The notes under the pieces are model-generated. The model saw nothing but the letters and a program-made list of their open reading frames with translations. It searched no databases and was not told where the DNA came from. From the NCBI GenBank assembly GCA_021234155.1, contig JAJEKV010000062.1:5580497-5644496 (forward strand): 64,000 nt of DNA. Direction: 5' to 3'. The DNA comes from Isoetes taiwanensis (Eukaryota > Streptophyta > Lycopodiopsida > Isoetales > Isoetaceae). Shown piece by piece: positions 25,519 through 39,200 of the stretch (within the stretch, counting starts at the first letter, position 1; each line of letters starts with the position of its first letter). A program made the translations under genes and the position numbers.

Positions 25519-28500
25519 TTTTCATGGGACATAAATTCAAGGCAAATGCTAGATTGGTGTAAAAAGAGCAAGGAATTGTAATGTTAGACTTTGTGCAAAT
25601 GATTATGAACTTGAATGAATAGCTACATTGCATTCTCTCAAGGCTCTAAATGTTTAATTACTTCCCCTAGGAACAAATTCATTTCTTGCTTCAAGAATTG
25701 ACATTCGATCATGTGACAATCACTGATTCAAACCAAAATATTTGGACCTATGAACAAAAATCAATTTTCCTACTCCATGGTTTCTAAATGCCTGTTTGTG
25801 CATATAAACTTAGATTTTACAAGAAGTTTGAACTTCTTATTCTCCAGAATGAAATTTAGATTCAAAACCTCTTCAAGGAGCCACCCTTTCATCATCTTCA
25901 AAACAAAATCTAAAACAAATCTTCTTCAACCTATGAAAGCAAAATTTTCTTTTTACTTGGATTTCTCTATTTTAAGCCAAATTTTTTTGAAATGCTTAAA
26001 CATTTTTTTCATCCTAGGTTTACCTACGCACCGCAACCTAGTTTATTGCTCTTTATATAAGTGATGCATGTTGTTGTGTTGTTTTCATCTATATAATTGT
26101 TTCATCTCGACCATTGCTTCATGGAATATTCCTTTCAATATTCCATATAAAGCAACAAGGTCATCTCCCCAAAATCAAGATGGGATAAAACTGGAATTTC
26201 CTTGTCACTATAAGATTTACAATATATAGAATGCAAATCAAGGATATAGTCAATGAGCAACTGAGAAAATTAGTTGCACATGAGAAAAAGTCATGTGTTG
26301 TTGTGCATTAGGGTTGCCCTTAGGGCCAAAGTTCCATATCCGTAACTTAGAAGGTTAACAATTGTAAGTTTTGCCTTTAGTTATGTTGGCGAATCTTTTT
26401 TAGCTTTTCGATAACGATAGTCATAGAAATGTTGGCAAGTCTTAGTGGTGTATTTATCCCATGACATTAGAGTGAAAAAATCACCTTTCCAAAACTCTAT
26501 ATTGTTTCTTTTTGCTCCATCGCAACTTTGCATTAAGGCATTGACAGACATACATACAAATAGACATACATTATTTTTATGTCATGCCACATTAAGCGAC
26601 ATCCATGAGGACATATGACCTCATGGGTGCTCTTCATTCTCTTTGGGCAATGGCCTTGTGATGATATCTTTGTGTTGCTTATTTCTAATCCCGGGGGATG
26701 CACCTATCATATAGGGGGTATCTCATGCATGCTAGGGGTTGCCAGAAACCCCCTTATATACGCCTTAAAAATCCTCCAAAAACTCCAGTTTCAGTCGCAT
26801 ATAATAGGTAGAGTATATGTATGGTTCATGCCCAAAATAAATCCTTCTGGGTCACTCACTAAATTGTATGGCTAAAACTATGTGAACCCCCCTTTTTTCC
26901 AATTGCCCTATTTTTAAACAAAAAGATGGTACCCTTACTGTGCCTTGTGCCCCATTATAACACACCACATTTTGCAACTCTCATATTCAATTTGTAGATC
27001 CATAACAATAGTTAAAATGATTCAGCCTGGTTAATAACTTGAACATATACAAATTCTATCCTCCATGCTAGGAATTAATGATTCCCATTTATAACATGGA
27101 TGAAAAGATAATGCAGACTCTACACCTAAATGTTGGGCAAAGGAAAAATCCAAAGTGCATTTCAAGAATTCTCTTTGACACTTTTTAAAACTCCCTTTCA
27201 AGACAATGCAAATCTACATCGACTCAAAGCAAAATTTGTGGTTATCTTAACAAGTTTGCCAAGAAAAAGATCCCCTTACCTGATTTTTGAGTCCAATCCA
27301 AAATGAACAAAAAGCATATGTCTTCTATCATTTAATTTAGACTCCCCACTTACGATAGATTAGTATTGAGCCACTTTATTGTGAATGAAAAGGAATGCAT
27401 CAACAAGCATGCATAAAATGTAGAGAACCAACTTGGAATTGACGTGGCAAAAATACAATGCCCCAAAAGATGGGTAGCTTGCATTTCAAGCAACCAAAAT
27501 GGTAATTACAATTCCCATGTGCTCAAATAAAATTTCATTTTTACACATTCTCATGATGTTGTTTATTATCTGAGATATTCACAACAACTTGGATATGTGT
27601 ATTTTTGCAGATCTTCGAGTAAGTTGCTCATACAAAATTCATAGATCCAATCCATGAACATAAGGTTGCCCACATAATTGGGATATGGCTCATGTGCTTT
27701 CTGCTCAAACAAAATTTATAGCACCCAATTAATTGAGACAAACTTAGTATTAATATCTAAGACCCCATCACCCCATATGTCTTTGGAAGGCCGGTTGAGG
27801 AGATTAAGTCGGGAAGTTTCACATCCGGAAAAGCAACTTCCTAAAGCAATGCAAGAAGACAAGTCCATATGAAATATTTCCTAAAGCTTATTGTAGCCGC
27901 AAGTAATGCAGACAAAAAAATGATTCGACCTACTTTGCTTATTCTATCGGACCCTAATCCCATAAAAACTTCACGGTGAGACAAAGGGGACCAAGATGAA
28001 ACCGCAAAATCTGGCTGAAAACCTTTATATCGACATTGGGCACTCTTCTACCTGATCCATGTGTTTGCACATCGACAACATATAGAAAAAGATTTATTTG
28101 ATTTAAAACCTTCCTTTTTTACATATTGATTGAGATTTTCTGATTTATACCATGTGCCACATTGCCATTCTTCACCGCATAGTGGGGACAATGAGCTCTA
28201 AAAAGAAGCTTCGTGACAGTCTATTGCCATGGCCAATAGTGCATGTTTCTTTTGGTGTTATTTCCGGATGACAACTTGAAAACATGCTTGCGATCATGAT
28301 AGAACTAAAACTTCAAAGAACAAATACCCATGCATGATCCATGCCCCCGAGCTCAAATATGAGCTTTCATAGCGACGTCATGCATTTGAGCATTTTAAAG
28401 CTGCAAATTCTCAAAATGACTCAAAGCAATCTTGGAAGCCCGGATCGGGATCTCTGTGGAAGAATAAAAATCCGTTGCATTTGTCGCTGTAATTCGCAAG

Positions 28501-29010
28501 TAGTAAAGCGGACCAGATGACCACCCATTTCTGCCGTACTTGATCAAATGTCTAACATGCAATTGACACCATACTATATCCGGTTATTATCCCTCAAGAA
28601 GAACGCTTTCGTAAAACACTTTTTGGGCATCAATTATCCATCAAATAATGTGAAGTAATGCAGAATCCGAGCATCCACACAATAGTACGCTATTTGATCT
28701 ATGACTAAATTTTACAAAAATGTGCCGTTAGTTGATGCCCGTTTGAATGTTCATAGAGAAGAAAGATAGCGATTGTAGAGAAAAGCTACAATAAGTGGCT
28801 TCGGTAGAAAGCACGGAGATTCGAGTCGGGGAACATATTGCAACATTACATTGCTTGGGTTAATCGGCACAGTTTATGACCGGCATCAATGATTACAAGT
28901 TGTGACCAGCAATGTCACAAAACTCCATATCTATCTTTATCGTGTTTGCTTTGCAGATCAAGGCTAAATTTTAAACATTCAACACTTGTACAACACAAAT
29001 TGATCAAGAA

Positions 29011-30462
29011 AATCTGCAGTTGTCAACAGACTAATGCATTCCATCTTGTCGCTTTTCAGACACACAATATCCCTCCTTCATTTTTTCTTGCTTTATGACT
29101 CACAACTCCATAGATGAGGTATCATCTCAAATCTAGCATGGCCACTCCATTTCACCATCCAATGTGACAAGCTAACTTGATATTTCGCATACTACAAGCA
29201 AGCATCCAACAAGGTTTGGATTAATGTACCCAAAGCTTCGCTTGATTGCTCTAGTCAAACTGGCTCTGCAACAAAGAGATCCGCCATAAAAAAAAGGACT
29301 TGGCCAAATCGTAAGATATCTATAACATGCGCGTTCTCTATATAGCTATCGCGAGAATCTATGCGCGACTATTTCGAGGTTGAAATTCATGATATTGCGG
29401 TGTTCAATAATCGAAAATACAATATCAAAAGTAGAAGAGCTTACCCTAACAAACCTCGCTTCGTTCCGATCCTTGTCGGATGCATATGAACAGATTATAT
29501 AGTCGGGAAAAAATGGGCCTCGCCAGATGTATCATGCGGCATGCCCATGTTATTTTGGAATCCCATGTGAGGAACAATTGTGAAGTCGCTTTTAGGCATT
29601 TTGTAGAACTCCAACTACTATGGAATTCTAGATCCAGCCGCCAAGTCTATGCCATAGCCAAGCTTACGTCATAAAACCATAAAGATCGGGTTAAGAAACG
29701 AAAAGTGAAATCGACCAAGATTGATTTTAGATAGGACTCAATCTGCAAAGTTGTCAACGACTAATGCATTCCACCTTGTCGTTTTCGAGACACACAATCT
29801 CCACATGCAATATCCCTCCCTTCATTTTTCTTGCTTTATGACTCACAACTCCATAGATGAGGTATCATCTCAGCTCTAGCATGGCCACTCCATTTCACCA
29901 TCCAATGCAACAAGCTAACTTGGTATTTCGCATACTACAAGCAAGCATCCAACAAGGTTTGGATTAATGTACCCAAAGCTTAAGCGATTAGCTTAGTCAA
30001 AATCGGGCTCTGCAACAAAGAGATCCACCATAAAAAAAGACTTGGCCAAATCGTAAGATATCTATAACATCGTTTCTATATAGCTATCTGAGAATCAAGA
30101 CTATTTCGAGTTGAAATTCATGATATTGCGGTGTTCAATAATCGAAAATACAATATCAAAAAGTAGAAGAGCTTACCCTAACAAACCTACTCGTTCTCGA
30201 TCCTTGTCAAAGATGCATATGAACAGATTATATAGTCGAGGGAAAAATGGGCCTCGAAGATATCATCATGCGGCATGCCCATGTTATTTTTTTGAATCCC
30301 ATGTGAGGAACAATTGTGAAGCTGCTTTTAGGCATTTTGTAGAACTCAACTACTATGGAATTCTAGATCCGTACCGCCAAGTCTATGCCATAGCCAAGCT
30401 TCGTCATAAACCATAAAGATACGGGTTAAGAAACGAAAAAACGACCAAGCTTGATTTTAGAT
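29011..30462. repeat. Direct tandem duplication, about 729-bp unit
   Basis: Copy one runs 29011-29739 and copy two 29740-30462. They share long identical runs (for example from ACTCACAACTCCATAG to AAGCAAGCATCCAAC) broken by short patches of indels. The duplicated open frames at 29480-29674 and 30111-30416 (starting around MHMNRLYSR) come from this repeat and do not look like a known protein. Confidence 0.92.
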
Positions 30463-30898
30463 AGGACTGAATTCAAAAATGGCTGAATGCGGATGCAAAT
30501 AGAAGAAATCTCACCAAGTCAGCTTGTTATTCGGGCTGGTCTGGACCGCCAAGATACTTCCGAGAGCAATTTTTGTGCTTTTGCGGGCCTCGGATTCATG
30601 AGATGCAAGAGTCAAGTAATTCGCTCAAAATCTACACATTTTATCATCTTCTTAACCTTTGCATTATGAATCCAATCAAGCTTGATTTTAGATAGGATTG
30701 AATTCAAAAATGGGCTGAATGCGATGCAAATAGAAGAAATCTCACCAAGTCGGCTTGTTATCGCGGGCTGGTCTCTGGACCGCCAAGATACTTCCAGAGC
30801 AATTTTTGTGCTTTTGCAGGCCTGGATTCATGAGATGCAAGAGTCAAGTAATTCGGCTCAAAATCTACACATTTTATCATCTTCTTAACCTGCATTGC
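30448..30898. repeat. Direct tandem duplication, about 231-bp unit
   Basis: GCTTGATTTTAGATAGGA begins both copies, at about 30449 and 30680. The copies differ mainly by 1-3 base indels near CG and CTGG sites. The start overlaps the end of the 729-bp repeat, whose copies also end in a GATTTTAGATAGGACT stretch, so the two duplications probably arose from the same local sequence. Confidence 0.92.
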
Positions 30899-31405
30899 GG
30901 CTTCAACTTCATCATCTAGTTGCATGCATATCTTGAACTTTCTTTTGCTAACAATGACAATCATGCTACAGAGAAGTTTGAATCTATTCCGCCAACCACA
31001 TAGAAGATTCTCCAGCCACTATCAGGTTTACTGCATCCTTGCACTTTAGGTTTGAAGCCATTTTGTCAAAGATAACTAAAAAAGAAATACCCGTGGTAGT
31101 CGCAGGAAAGAACAACGCGGTTTTTCCCTCCACTATTCTCTACAAGATTTTAGCAGCAAAAAAGGACCGAAAGCCTTAACCATAATCAAAGACCCACTTG
31201 CACGGATACCTCATGTAACCAAGAGAAGAGGTTTCAATTTGTTTGAAGCAAGAGAAATGAGCGGTTATTGACCACGTCCACAAAACAAAGCATTCATTCT
31301 AAAAAAATAAAAAAAATAATCTCACGGCATACAATGAAAGTGGTGAAATGCAAGGCCAAGATCGCGCACAAACTATCCTAAAACGCCATTATTATTATAT
31401 ATAGA

Positions 31406-33009
31406 TTAGTAACTATTGACACATAATTATATAACATTTGTAATAGATAACATCTCTAAGTTTGGAGAATCTAATCTTCTTAGCCATTGAGATATGATAG
31501 GTACTACCTCTAACTTTGGAAAATTATTAGCCATTGAAATTTGTCATATGCTTCTCAATATCAATTCCATTCAAGAATCAAATTCGAGTATTTGTATTGC
31601 CCATAATAATTTTTAATAGCTAGGGTCTCAAGTTTCTTTTCCGGATGGCCAAGATACTCAAACCTAAATACAATCCGACTATGTCTGTAGAGATTTTTTT
31701 TTTCCATATAAATAGAGCATGAAACTACGCCAAAAGGCAAAATCATGACCATTAGATCTTCGGACATGCCTCCCCCAAATGGATCTAGAGAACTGGGTGT
31801 TGGGTCTAGTGATAACATACTAGTCTAGTTGAATTCAATACATAGAGTGCATTCAAGGCAAGGTGATTTTTGTTTTTTTTTTGGCGGGGGGGGGAAGATA
31901 GTATTGTCCCACAAGGCAAACCTATTCTTTATTGTTCTTTAACTTACTCTTGCACTTGCTTTTGCATTTAGGTGTAGGACTCGATAGGTTGTGCATGACC
32001 ATTATCCATCAAATTCGGACTCCAATATGGCTTTTTATGGCCTGTCCTTATTACTCCAACAAGTTAGGTTTTATAAACATATATAATGTCCCTTATTATG
32101 AATCCACTTCGCATTCTGAGTGTGCTGTTAAAATATGCATCATCCATGCATAAAGTTCTAAGGTACCTTATGCTCCACCCAAAAATCATGATTAACCTTC
32201 TAGTGTTCCAGCCATAGAAGTACGTTTTGTATGGTTTGTAATCTTAGAAAGGAAATTGGACAGATAGATCGGCTTAAAATACGATTTACTAGTTGGCTCT
32301 TGGCTTTAAAAATCAATGGTTTAAAAAACTATATACTAGTTGGCTCTTTGGCTTTATAAAAACAACCTGGCACACCTATCATCTTGAGCAAGAAGTAAGT
32401 TTACTTGACTATAATTATAAACTATTCTTTTAGCACGCAAATGCTGATGCACAAGAGAAACATGCAACTATAGATCGGAGTTGGAAGATACATGCATAGA
32501 AATACATAATGCTACATATTCCTAGGAGATTTCAAGTTTTTTGGAGGTTGCCATAACAATCTACAAGTAGAATTAATCTTTCATGGCAGAATTGACGTTC
32601 ACATAAAGCTAAAATGCTAAATCACTAAAGAAAAACATAATTGAAGGAATAGAATAGAATAGATTCTTTTTTTTTTTTTTTTTTTTGAAGGAAGAAAGAG
32701 CTAATATAGCAGGAGGGGAAAAAAAAACACTCAAATTGCATGTTGGTATTTTTGAAAGTTTTTCAAAAAGTAATGATATAATTTTATTGTAATTCAAATA
32801 GATCAATCATAAAGTATTAGTTTTCTAGTAGGTTGAAGTCTTAGTAATAAAATTACAACTCTAATATAAGCTCCACCAATAAAAAAGGGGGAGGTATAAC
32901 AATCAATTATGCAAAAAAAATTATGCATATGCTAAAAAGAAATTCTCTCAAAATTTGAATTGGTTTGATTTTTATCATTCAAGAATGTGGCTTGATACCT
33001 TTTCATCTC
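31406..33009. other. No recognisable gene; minor repeats
   Basis: Contains a near-duplicate of about 45 bp at 31450-31500 and 31500-31545 (CTAA.TTTGGA..AT and TTAGCCATTGA), two copies of ACTAGTTGGCTCTT at about 32288 and 32334, a G-run at about 31885-31894, and 20 T in a row at 32667-32686. No domain is seen. Confidence 0.6.
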
Positions 33010-36000
33010 TCAAGGGTATATACAGTATGACCGGTGGCCAAGTGTGAAGCATTTTGCCAAGGTCTTTGGTAGGCGTGTGGTGCGGGGCGGAGCCCCAGGA
33101 GTTGCATGGTCTCTATCGAGTTGGAGAGGATTCGCGCGCAAATTCCTCGATGGCATTAGGGAGAATGCAAAGGTTGCAAAAGATTGTTGCTCGAGCAGGT
33201 TAAAATGCGCGGGGAGGCACGTGTGAAGGCAGCCCTTACCCGTTGAAGGAGGGGGACACAAGTTCGCTCGGTTCTTCTTCCAGCGTGGCTAAACAATGCG
33301 ATATGCAAGATCTATGGCGTCCCTTGCTTTGCCTGATGGCGGAACTTTGAGGATCCCGCTTGATTTGCAGAGGTATGTGCATGCCCATTTCTCGGGGTTT
33401 TTCGCGACAAGACTCTTCCCTATGAGCAGGAGATGTAGGAGCTTGTTTTGGGGGGTCATTAAGCCATCTATTCTCGCCTCACCAAATGAGAGCTTGGAGC
33501 GAGGAGCTCTCCAAAGAGGATTTAGTGGCGGCATGTATGTGCATGGCCAAGGATAAATGTCCCGGGGCTGGATGGCATCCCCGTGGAGTTCTTTTCAGAC
33601 TTATTGGGAGTGGGCTAAGGTGAGTCGGTTACTGCAGGTGTACCTTGAGTTGTTTGCAGTCTTCTCAAATGGATAGGATCTTGAATACCGCATGCATTTC
33701 CTTGATTCCTAAGGTTAGCGACCTTTACTATTAATGATTGGAGGCCTATCTCCTTGTTGTCCTCTCGCGGTATAAGATTATTGCGAAAAGCCCCGCGAAG
33801 AAGTTGAAGTTGGTGTTGACTTCTTCCATTAGTAAGGTGCAAATCGGGTTTGTCCCCCCGGAGGAACATTTTGACTAATGTTGCCGCAGCTTATGAGGGC
33901 CTTTATTGGGCCGGAAAGAACGAGGGCAGCATTGCCTATCTTAAGCTTGACTTTGCCAAAGCTTACGATAGTGTCCGCTAGGAGTTCTTGTCTCCGCCAT
34001 GATGTTAGCGTTAGGGTAATGCGGGTCCACGCTTTACGAGACACCATGAAGTCGCATAGGTCAAGCACCTACGTGGTATGCCAGGTGAACCCTCCGCCTT
34101 TTTTCCTTAGGCAGAGGTGCGTCAGGGTGCCCTTTGGCGCCGCTTTTTGTTTACGATTGTGGCGGAGGCACTGCCCAGTTGTTTTGGCTGCGGTGGAGGA
34201 GGAGGGAGTGGTGGATGGGCTTCGGATGCGGGGATGGTAGCCGAGATTCTTAACCGGTTTGTCGATGACACTTTCCTCTTCTTGGTGGCAAAAGAGAGGA
34301 ATTTGTGGAATGTGAAGGGTTTGTTGGATAACTTTCTCCTTGGCCTCGGGCATTCTTCTCCTATTGGGGTAAGTGCTCCGCATTATGGGCCCACCGACTC
34401 CGCCTCCCCTTGTTTGGCTCTATTCCCTTGGAAGGTGCTTCCGTGTAATGTGTAACTAAGCTGGGGTATTCCATTTGGAGGATATTTCCATGGGGAGGGT
34501 GTGGGGTGAGATTTTTTGTGGGGTTGCGAAACACCTCAATTGGTGGAAGGGTAGCAAGTTGTCCATGGCGTGTAGGATCACTATTGCCAAGTCAAGATGC
34601 TGTAGCACTCATGTGTATCTGACATTCGCGATGCTAGCTCTCGGGGTAAGATACGTGGCTTTGGATAAGATTGTTCAAATTTTGTGTGGGGCGGGGATGA
34701 TGAAGGGCGGTTGTTAAAGTGGCTTGGTGGAAGTGTCTCGCCCAGGGAGGATGGGGGCTTGGCCATTCTGGATTTAGCTGCATAGTAAGGTGTTGGTCTC
34801 AAGTTTGTTTGGAGCATTCGGCAGATGGAGCATCCCGGTGCTTGTGTTGTTGCAGTCTCTTCGCCATTGTGTGGCGTTTGGGAAGCCGTCTGCGGCATGT
34901 GGAGTTGCCCCGGCAATCGTTGTATGGTCTCCGGCCTTTCCCACATGCATCCCCTTTTCTCACGTGAGGTTATGGCTTGGGATCATGTGCGTGCTCTTCC
35001 AAAATAGATTATGCCTCAGTTTATCACCACTCTTCTCCTTTCTTGTGGGTTCCTTTACCCCTCGCAAGACTTGCCCTTGGCTGCCACAATGCATGCTCAA
35101 CGCAGGCCCGTTGGAGGCGAGCCTCTTTGGCTCACCTTGGAGGATTGGTATTGGGGTGGTCGGCTAGCTTCGGGGAGTTCTTTAGAGCTCGCCACCCGGA
35201 GGGGGCGGGACTCGCTATCCGGGAGCACGTGCGGGAGAGTATTCCGCCACACATACCTATAGTCCCTCGTGATGATGTGGTGGTGCAAGTTTGGAAGGTT
35301 CATCCTGATGTTGTGTCTTCTTTGCTTTGTGCGGTCTTCTTACCGGTGGCCGGGTATTCATGACACACCGCCCCTTCGCAAGTGGTCTCGCAATTTCCGT
35401 GTTCCAGGATGGCGCCGGGCTTGACGATGGACATGGAGCTCACTTCCCCCAATCAAGGTTAGTGCTTCGCGGGCGTGGTGGGGGAATGCCCTTGTGAGTC
35501 GGTTTAGGCGGTGTGAGCCCTCTCCCCCTTTGTTGTGGCCTTTGTCGTGAGACCGGGAGCATTGTCCGTTTTATGCCCTCACTTGCAGTCAGCTCGATTG
35601 GGTTAGGGCTCGCTTGTGTGAGATTGACTAGCCAACAGTTGTCGCTTCATGTGTATCCTCGGTGCTTGGCTGCTCTTTAGGCAGCAAGCCTTGCATCCGT
35701 CGCGGCTTGGTTGGTGTGGCTGATTTGAAGCTACGGTTGTGGATCTTCGGGGATTGACTGCGGCAGCCTCTCGATCCTCGACTTCAGTACAAGCTATTTC
35801 AAAGCTTTACGGTGTTCCCTGAGTAGTAGAGCGGAAGTTTGCCATTTGGCTGACTTCTTGGGTGTTGTAGATGGTGATGGCTCGGGTTTGTACAAAGAAA
35901 GAGAGTTGCGCTTTTCTCTGTGAGTTTGTTGTGGAGTGTCGAGGTATCGGTGTCTCTTTGGGGCGCTTCTCCTTCCTCCTCACTTGCTTTGTAACATTAC

Positions 36001-36041
36001 CATTCTTTTAATATATTGATGACACTTCTTCAAAAAAAAGA
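33010..36041 (+). mobile_element. Degenerate L1-type LINE
   Basis: Plus-strand RT blocks typical of plant L1 LINEs occur in order from 33560 to 34760. The 3' end carries TTTTAATATATTGATGACAC and a short A-run at 36034-36041, as seen at plant LINE tails. The 5' part, which should encode gag-like ORF1 and the endonuclease, is absent or unrecognisable, so the copy is probably 5'-truncated near 33010. The region is clearly more GC-rich than its flanks. Confidence 0.85.
33556..34960 (+). pseudogene. LINE reverse transcriptase remnant
   Basis: Landmarks in order are LDGIPVEFF (about 33570-33597), WRPISLLSS (33739-33765), GRNILTNV and LKLDFAKAYDSVR (33858-33979), EVRQG (34115-34129), FVDDTFLFL (34258-34284) and AWWKCLAQGGWGLG (34718-34760). 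The aspartate in KLDFAKAYD and the F-V-D-D box are the catalytic residues. In LINEs this enzyme copies element RNA at a nicked genomic site. Multiple frameshifts separate the blocks, and a zf-RVT or RNase H end is not recognised in 34960-36000. Confidence 0.88.
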
Positions 36042-36136
36042 ATATGCAAACACAATAACCAACAATCATCACTATTGTGCAGGGATTAAAAGAGCCTATT
36101 CCCCTCTTTGACGGATCCACAATGTATATAGGAGTA

Positions 36137-36241
36137 GCAATTTATATGCCATTCCGCATGAAAACATGGCTCCCATCGCCCTGTCCATGCCGGGAATGGT
36201 GATCGTCCCTTATTTCATGCCAAGAATGGCATGTAAATTGC
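36137..36241. repeat. Imperfect inverted repeat, about 27-bp arms
   Basis: GCAATTTATATGCCATTCC at 36137 pairs with the arm at 36214-36241 (read on the minus strand GCAATTTACATGCCATTC), with three differences. The spacer of about 50 bp has a weaker inner pairing (CCGGGAATGG). It may be a small foldback element. Confidence 0.85.
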
Positions 36242-39200
36242 CATTCTTGTAATGTAAAAATGGGTTAGATGCTGCAATTCAACGACCGAAATGTTGAGTA
36301 GAATCGCAGAGTATCAGGTCAAATTTGCAGAACATGGGTAAAATCGCAGAACCGTCAGGTAAAAAGTTTGATGTCTATGTTCCCTTTTTATTTAGACTAA
36401 AGGCGGTTTGGCGTTTCTTTTCAAGATTTTGATGTGGAAGTAGTTGAGATGAATTAGATTTGAAATTTGTGGCGGTATGATTTGTGGTTGAAGTTGTTTG
36501 CGAGAAATGTTGGAATTGAAATCTTTGAAGCGCAATGCAACAATGTAGTCGTAAAGAATATGGTTTCAATGTGGCAATGTGATTTTATTTTTTGCTTGAG
36601 GTGGCAAGGGTAATATAGAGGAACATTGCAAGATTCATTGAGCATACCTAATGTGGAGCCCCGAATATGCAATTGTTAGGTGCTATACGACATTGTTAAT
36701 GTTGTGCATGTTGCATTGTATTGGGAGCTCGATTATTTGTGTGTAGATGTGTTTGGTTGTGTGGGAGCTTACCAAGGGTGTACATGTTTAAGTTTCATTA
36801 TGGATAATAGTTTGTTGATCTCAAAATGTTGGAGATTTTTAGGTAGAAATTATAGATTGCATTTATCTTTTGGAGTAGGACGATGTGGCATAAAAGAAAA
36901 ATGTGGTTGGAAACAAATTGAAATGCCTTTCCCTTTATTATCGGAAATAATAGATTGAGTCATGTTGAAGTGTAGCGTTTTGCATTGGGTTAATGCCTAG
37001 CTTGAAGTATGTGAGATCTTTAATTTGTTTTATAACCATGTGTATGACTTGGTATTGACATAATAGAAGTGTAAAATCGCAGGAGATGTGATTGATGTGT
37101 ATGAGCTTTGTTTTAAGACAAACGGATGAATGAAGTAGCCTCCGATAAATGAGATAGTTTGCCCCCCATCGAAATAGTGGCATGCATGCTCAAATGATGC
37201 TTTTTTTAATGTGTTGCACCAATAAGTTGGTGCATCCAATTATTTGATTGAAAGTCCCGCATCTAAATTACGATTTATGGGGCCCGCACAAAAGACAAAA
37301 AAGTCAATACAATTGCTGCAAATGCTATAGAATAAGAGGAACATGAACCATGATGTTCATGAATAAGAAGGTTTTATGCAATTCTTCCAATGGACCTTTC
37401 AACCATGCATTGTATTTGATTTTAAACTACATGAAAGACAATACTGAACCTTGATTTCCTGAACGTGTAATATTCCATAAATCCTCCTAGTTTATCAAAA
37501 GCGAATTGAAAAGTACCTTGGTTTGTTCTCGCTTCCGAGCTTTGGGAAGTAACATTTGTGGAAGTGACAAATATGCTTTCATTGAGGCCCCGAAGTCCGG
37601 GTTGTGGTTGTGATCTGCGTAAGTATTTGAAAAGTTCGTAATGAGTACATAACTTTATCAAGTGAAGAACACGCATCGACAAAGGAAGTTGTTTGCAAAG
37701 GGTGGCGTAATTCATGATAAAAGTTGAATATGTTGGTAATTAAGTTTCAATAGCATAGCTATTGATACCGAGCTATTAAGGATTTCAAGAAATGTAGCAC
37801 CGAGATAACAGCAAGGGACTCTTCCCGATGAGGAGGAGTTGAATCGCTGATCACGATGGAAAAGAGAAGAAAATTGAAAGAGATAATGAAAAGTGCACAA
37901 AGAACAAATTATAATGAACCCGGAGAACGGTAAAGCCGGCATGATTTGAAACCGCAATCATACATGGTCGCATGCTTTGAAGAGGAATCCTTGATTCTGC
38001 TTATTATATCGCGATGAGCGTGATATCCGCTCATAGAACTCCAGCCTTTGAAGCATAGCTTAAAACGCGAACACTACATGCCAAAGAAAAGAAAGGGCTA
38101 ACCGCATACCGGTAAGATTCTCGCGGACTTTAAGAGCGCAATTGTTTGATTTAGTATCTTATTGCCTCATGGATCTCGCAGATTGTGAGATCGTGTTGAC
38201 GCTTTATAACTTTGAAGTGGTGGTGGAAGCAAATCGCAAGCAATGAAAGAAGCCTCCACGTAAATAAGAAAAACGAATTTAGTAAGATTGTCGTCCTCTT
38301 GTTATCACAAAGTGACATGAATGGTGTAGATTATATATGCAACATGCAAATGATCATTTAAGTATAGTTGTTGCCTATGTATCTATCTCCCTCTCTATTT
38401 ATCTCCTTTGATACGGTGATAGCACCTCTCCAAATTACTTACTCATACCTCAAAATGTTTGGCAAAACCATTCTAAGGTTCTGACATGCAATAAGTTCTA
38501 AATACCGAGAAAATAATCGCGATTACATATGTGATTTGTTTCCTCAGACGGTCGGACCATGTGCCTTGGATTGCCGGAATTATGACAGTAGTACAACGTC
38601 GAACTTCTTTAGGCTACCCTAAATAAAAGGTTCTATGCCCAAAATCTATAGGAGTCAATATACTCACGTAAGCCGCTCAACACTCTTAGCACGTGCATGA
38701 ATCCTAGAAATCTTCGAAATGCTTCTTTGTTGCTTTCCCTCAGAGAAATGGCAAAAGGGATATCCTAGATATTTGTGACTTTTGTCAGCAGATCTCGCCC
38801 GGGCTAAGGAAGACTCGACAATGGGCACAAAAAGTGAGAGGAAATGAAATCAGATAACGGATCGAGATCAAGGAATGCTTACTTGCCAGCATTGAAATGG
38901 CCAGCTCGAGAAACTTTTTGTTGCCTAACTTTGGGTTGTTGCTTGTAGAAGTATTAAAGTCAAGCAATGAAACTCAAAACAAATTGTTAGAGTTATAACA
39001 TGAGAAGTGAATCCTTTGCACGTGGATACTGCAAAGTTAGCATGGTGTGTTTGTAGGCGATCTAACTATGAAGCCATTTGCATCCGAAGAATCAAAGAAA
39101 CCAAATGATAATATTCTGAATACAAAGCAACTTGTCTGGGAGATGAATGAAAGGAAGTAGTTGGGTTGCAAAATAACTTGCCTCGTACATCATGGAGGAA

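Larger units (their letters stand above)
25491..31405 (-). mobile_element. Candidate Helitron, about 5.9 kb, non-autonomous as read
   Basis: On the minus strand the 5' end at 31405 reads TCTATATATAATAATAATGG, a typical plant Helitron 5' terminus, preceded by A. The 3' end reads GCCCAGCAACGCTGGGC (7-bp stem, 3-nt loop, 25518-25502), then 7 nt, then CTAG at 25494-25491, followed by T. A hairpin a few bases before CTRR and insertion between A and T are the defining Helitron signs. I see no Rep (HxH) or helicase motif inside, so any movement would depend on another element. The two ends were paired by me; another partner end cannot be excluded. Confidence 0.65.

Noticed and set aside
29011-30898. 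CRISPR-like or satellite array
   Set aside because: Only two copies of each unit, with units of 729 and 231 bp and no spacers; these are simple tandem duplications.
34069-34383. Minus-strand frames within the LINE
   Set aside because: Antisense to recognised RT blocks on the plus strand.
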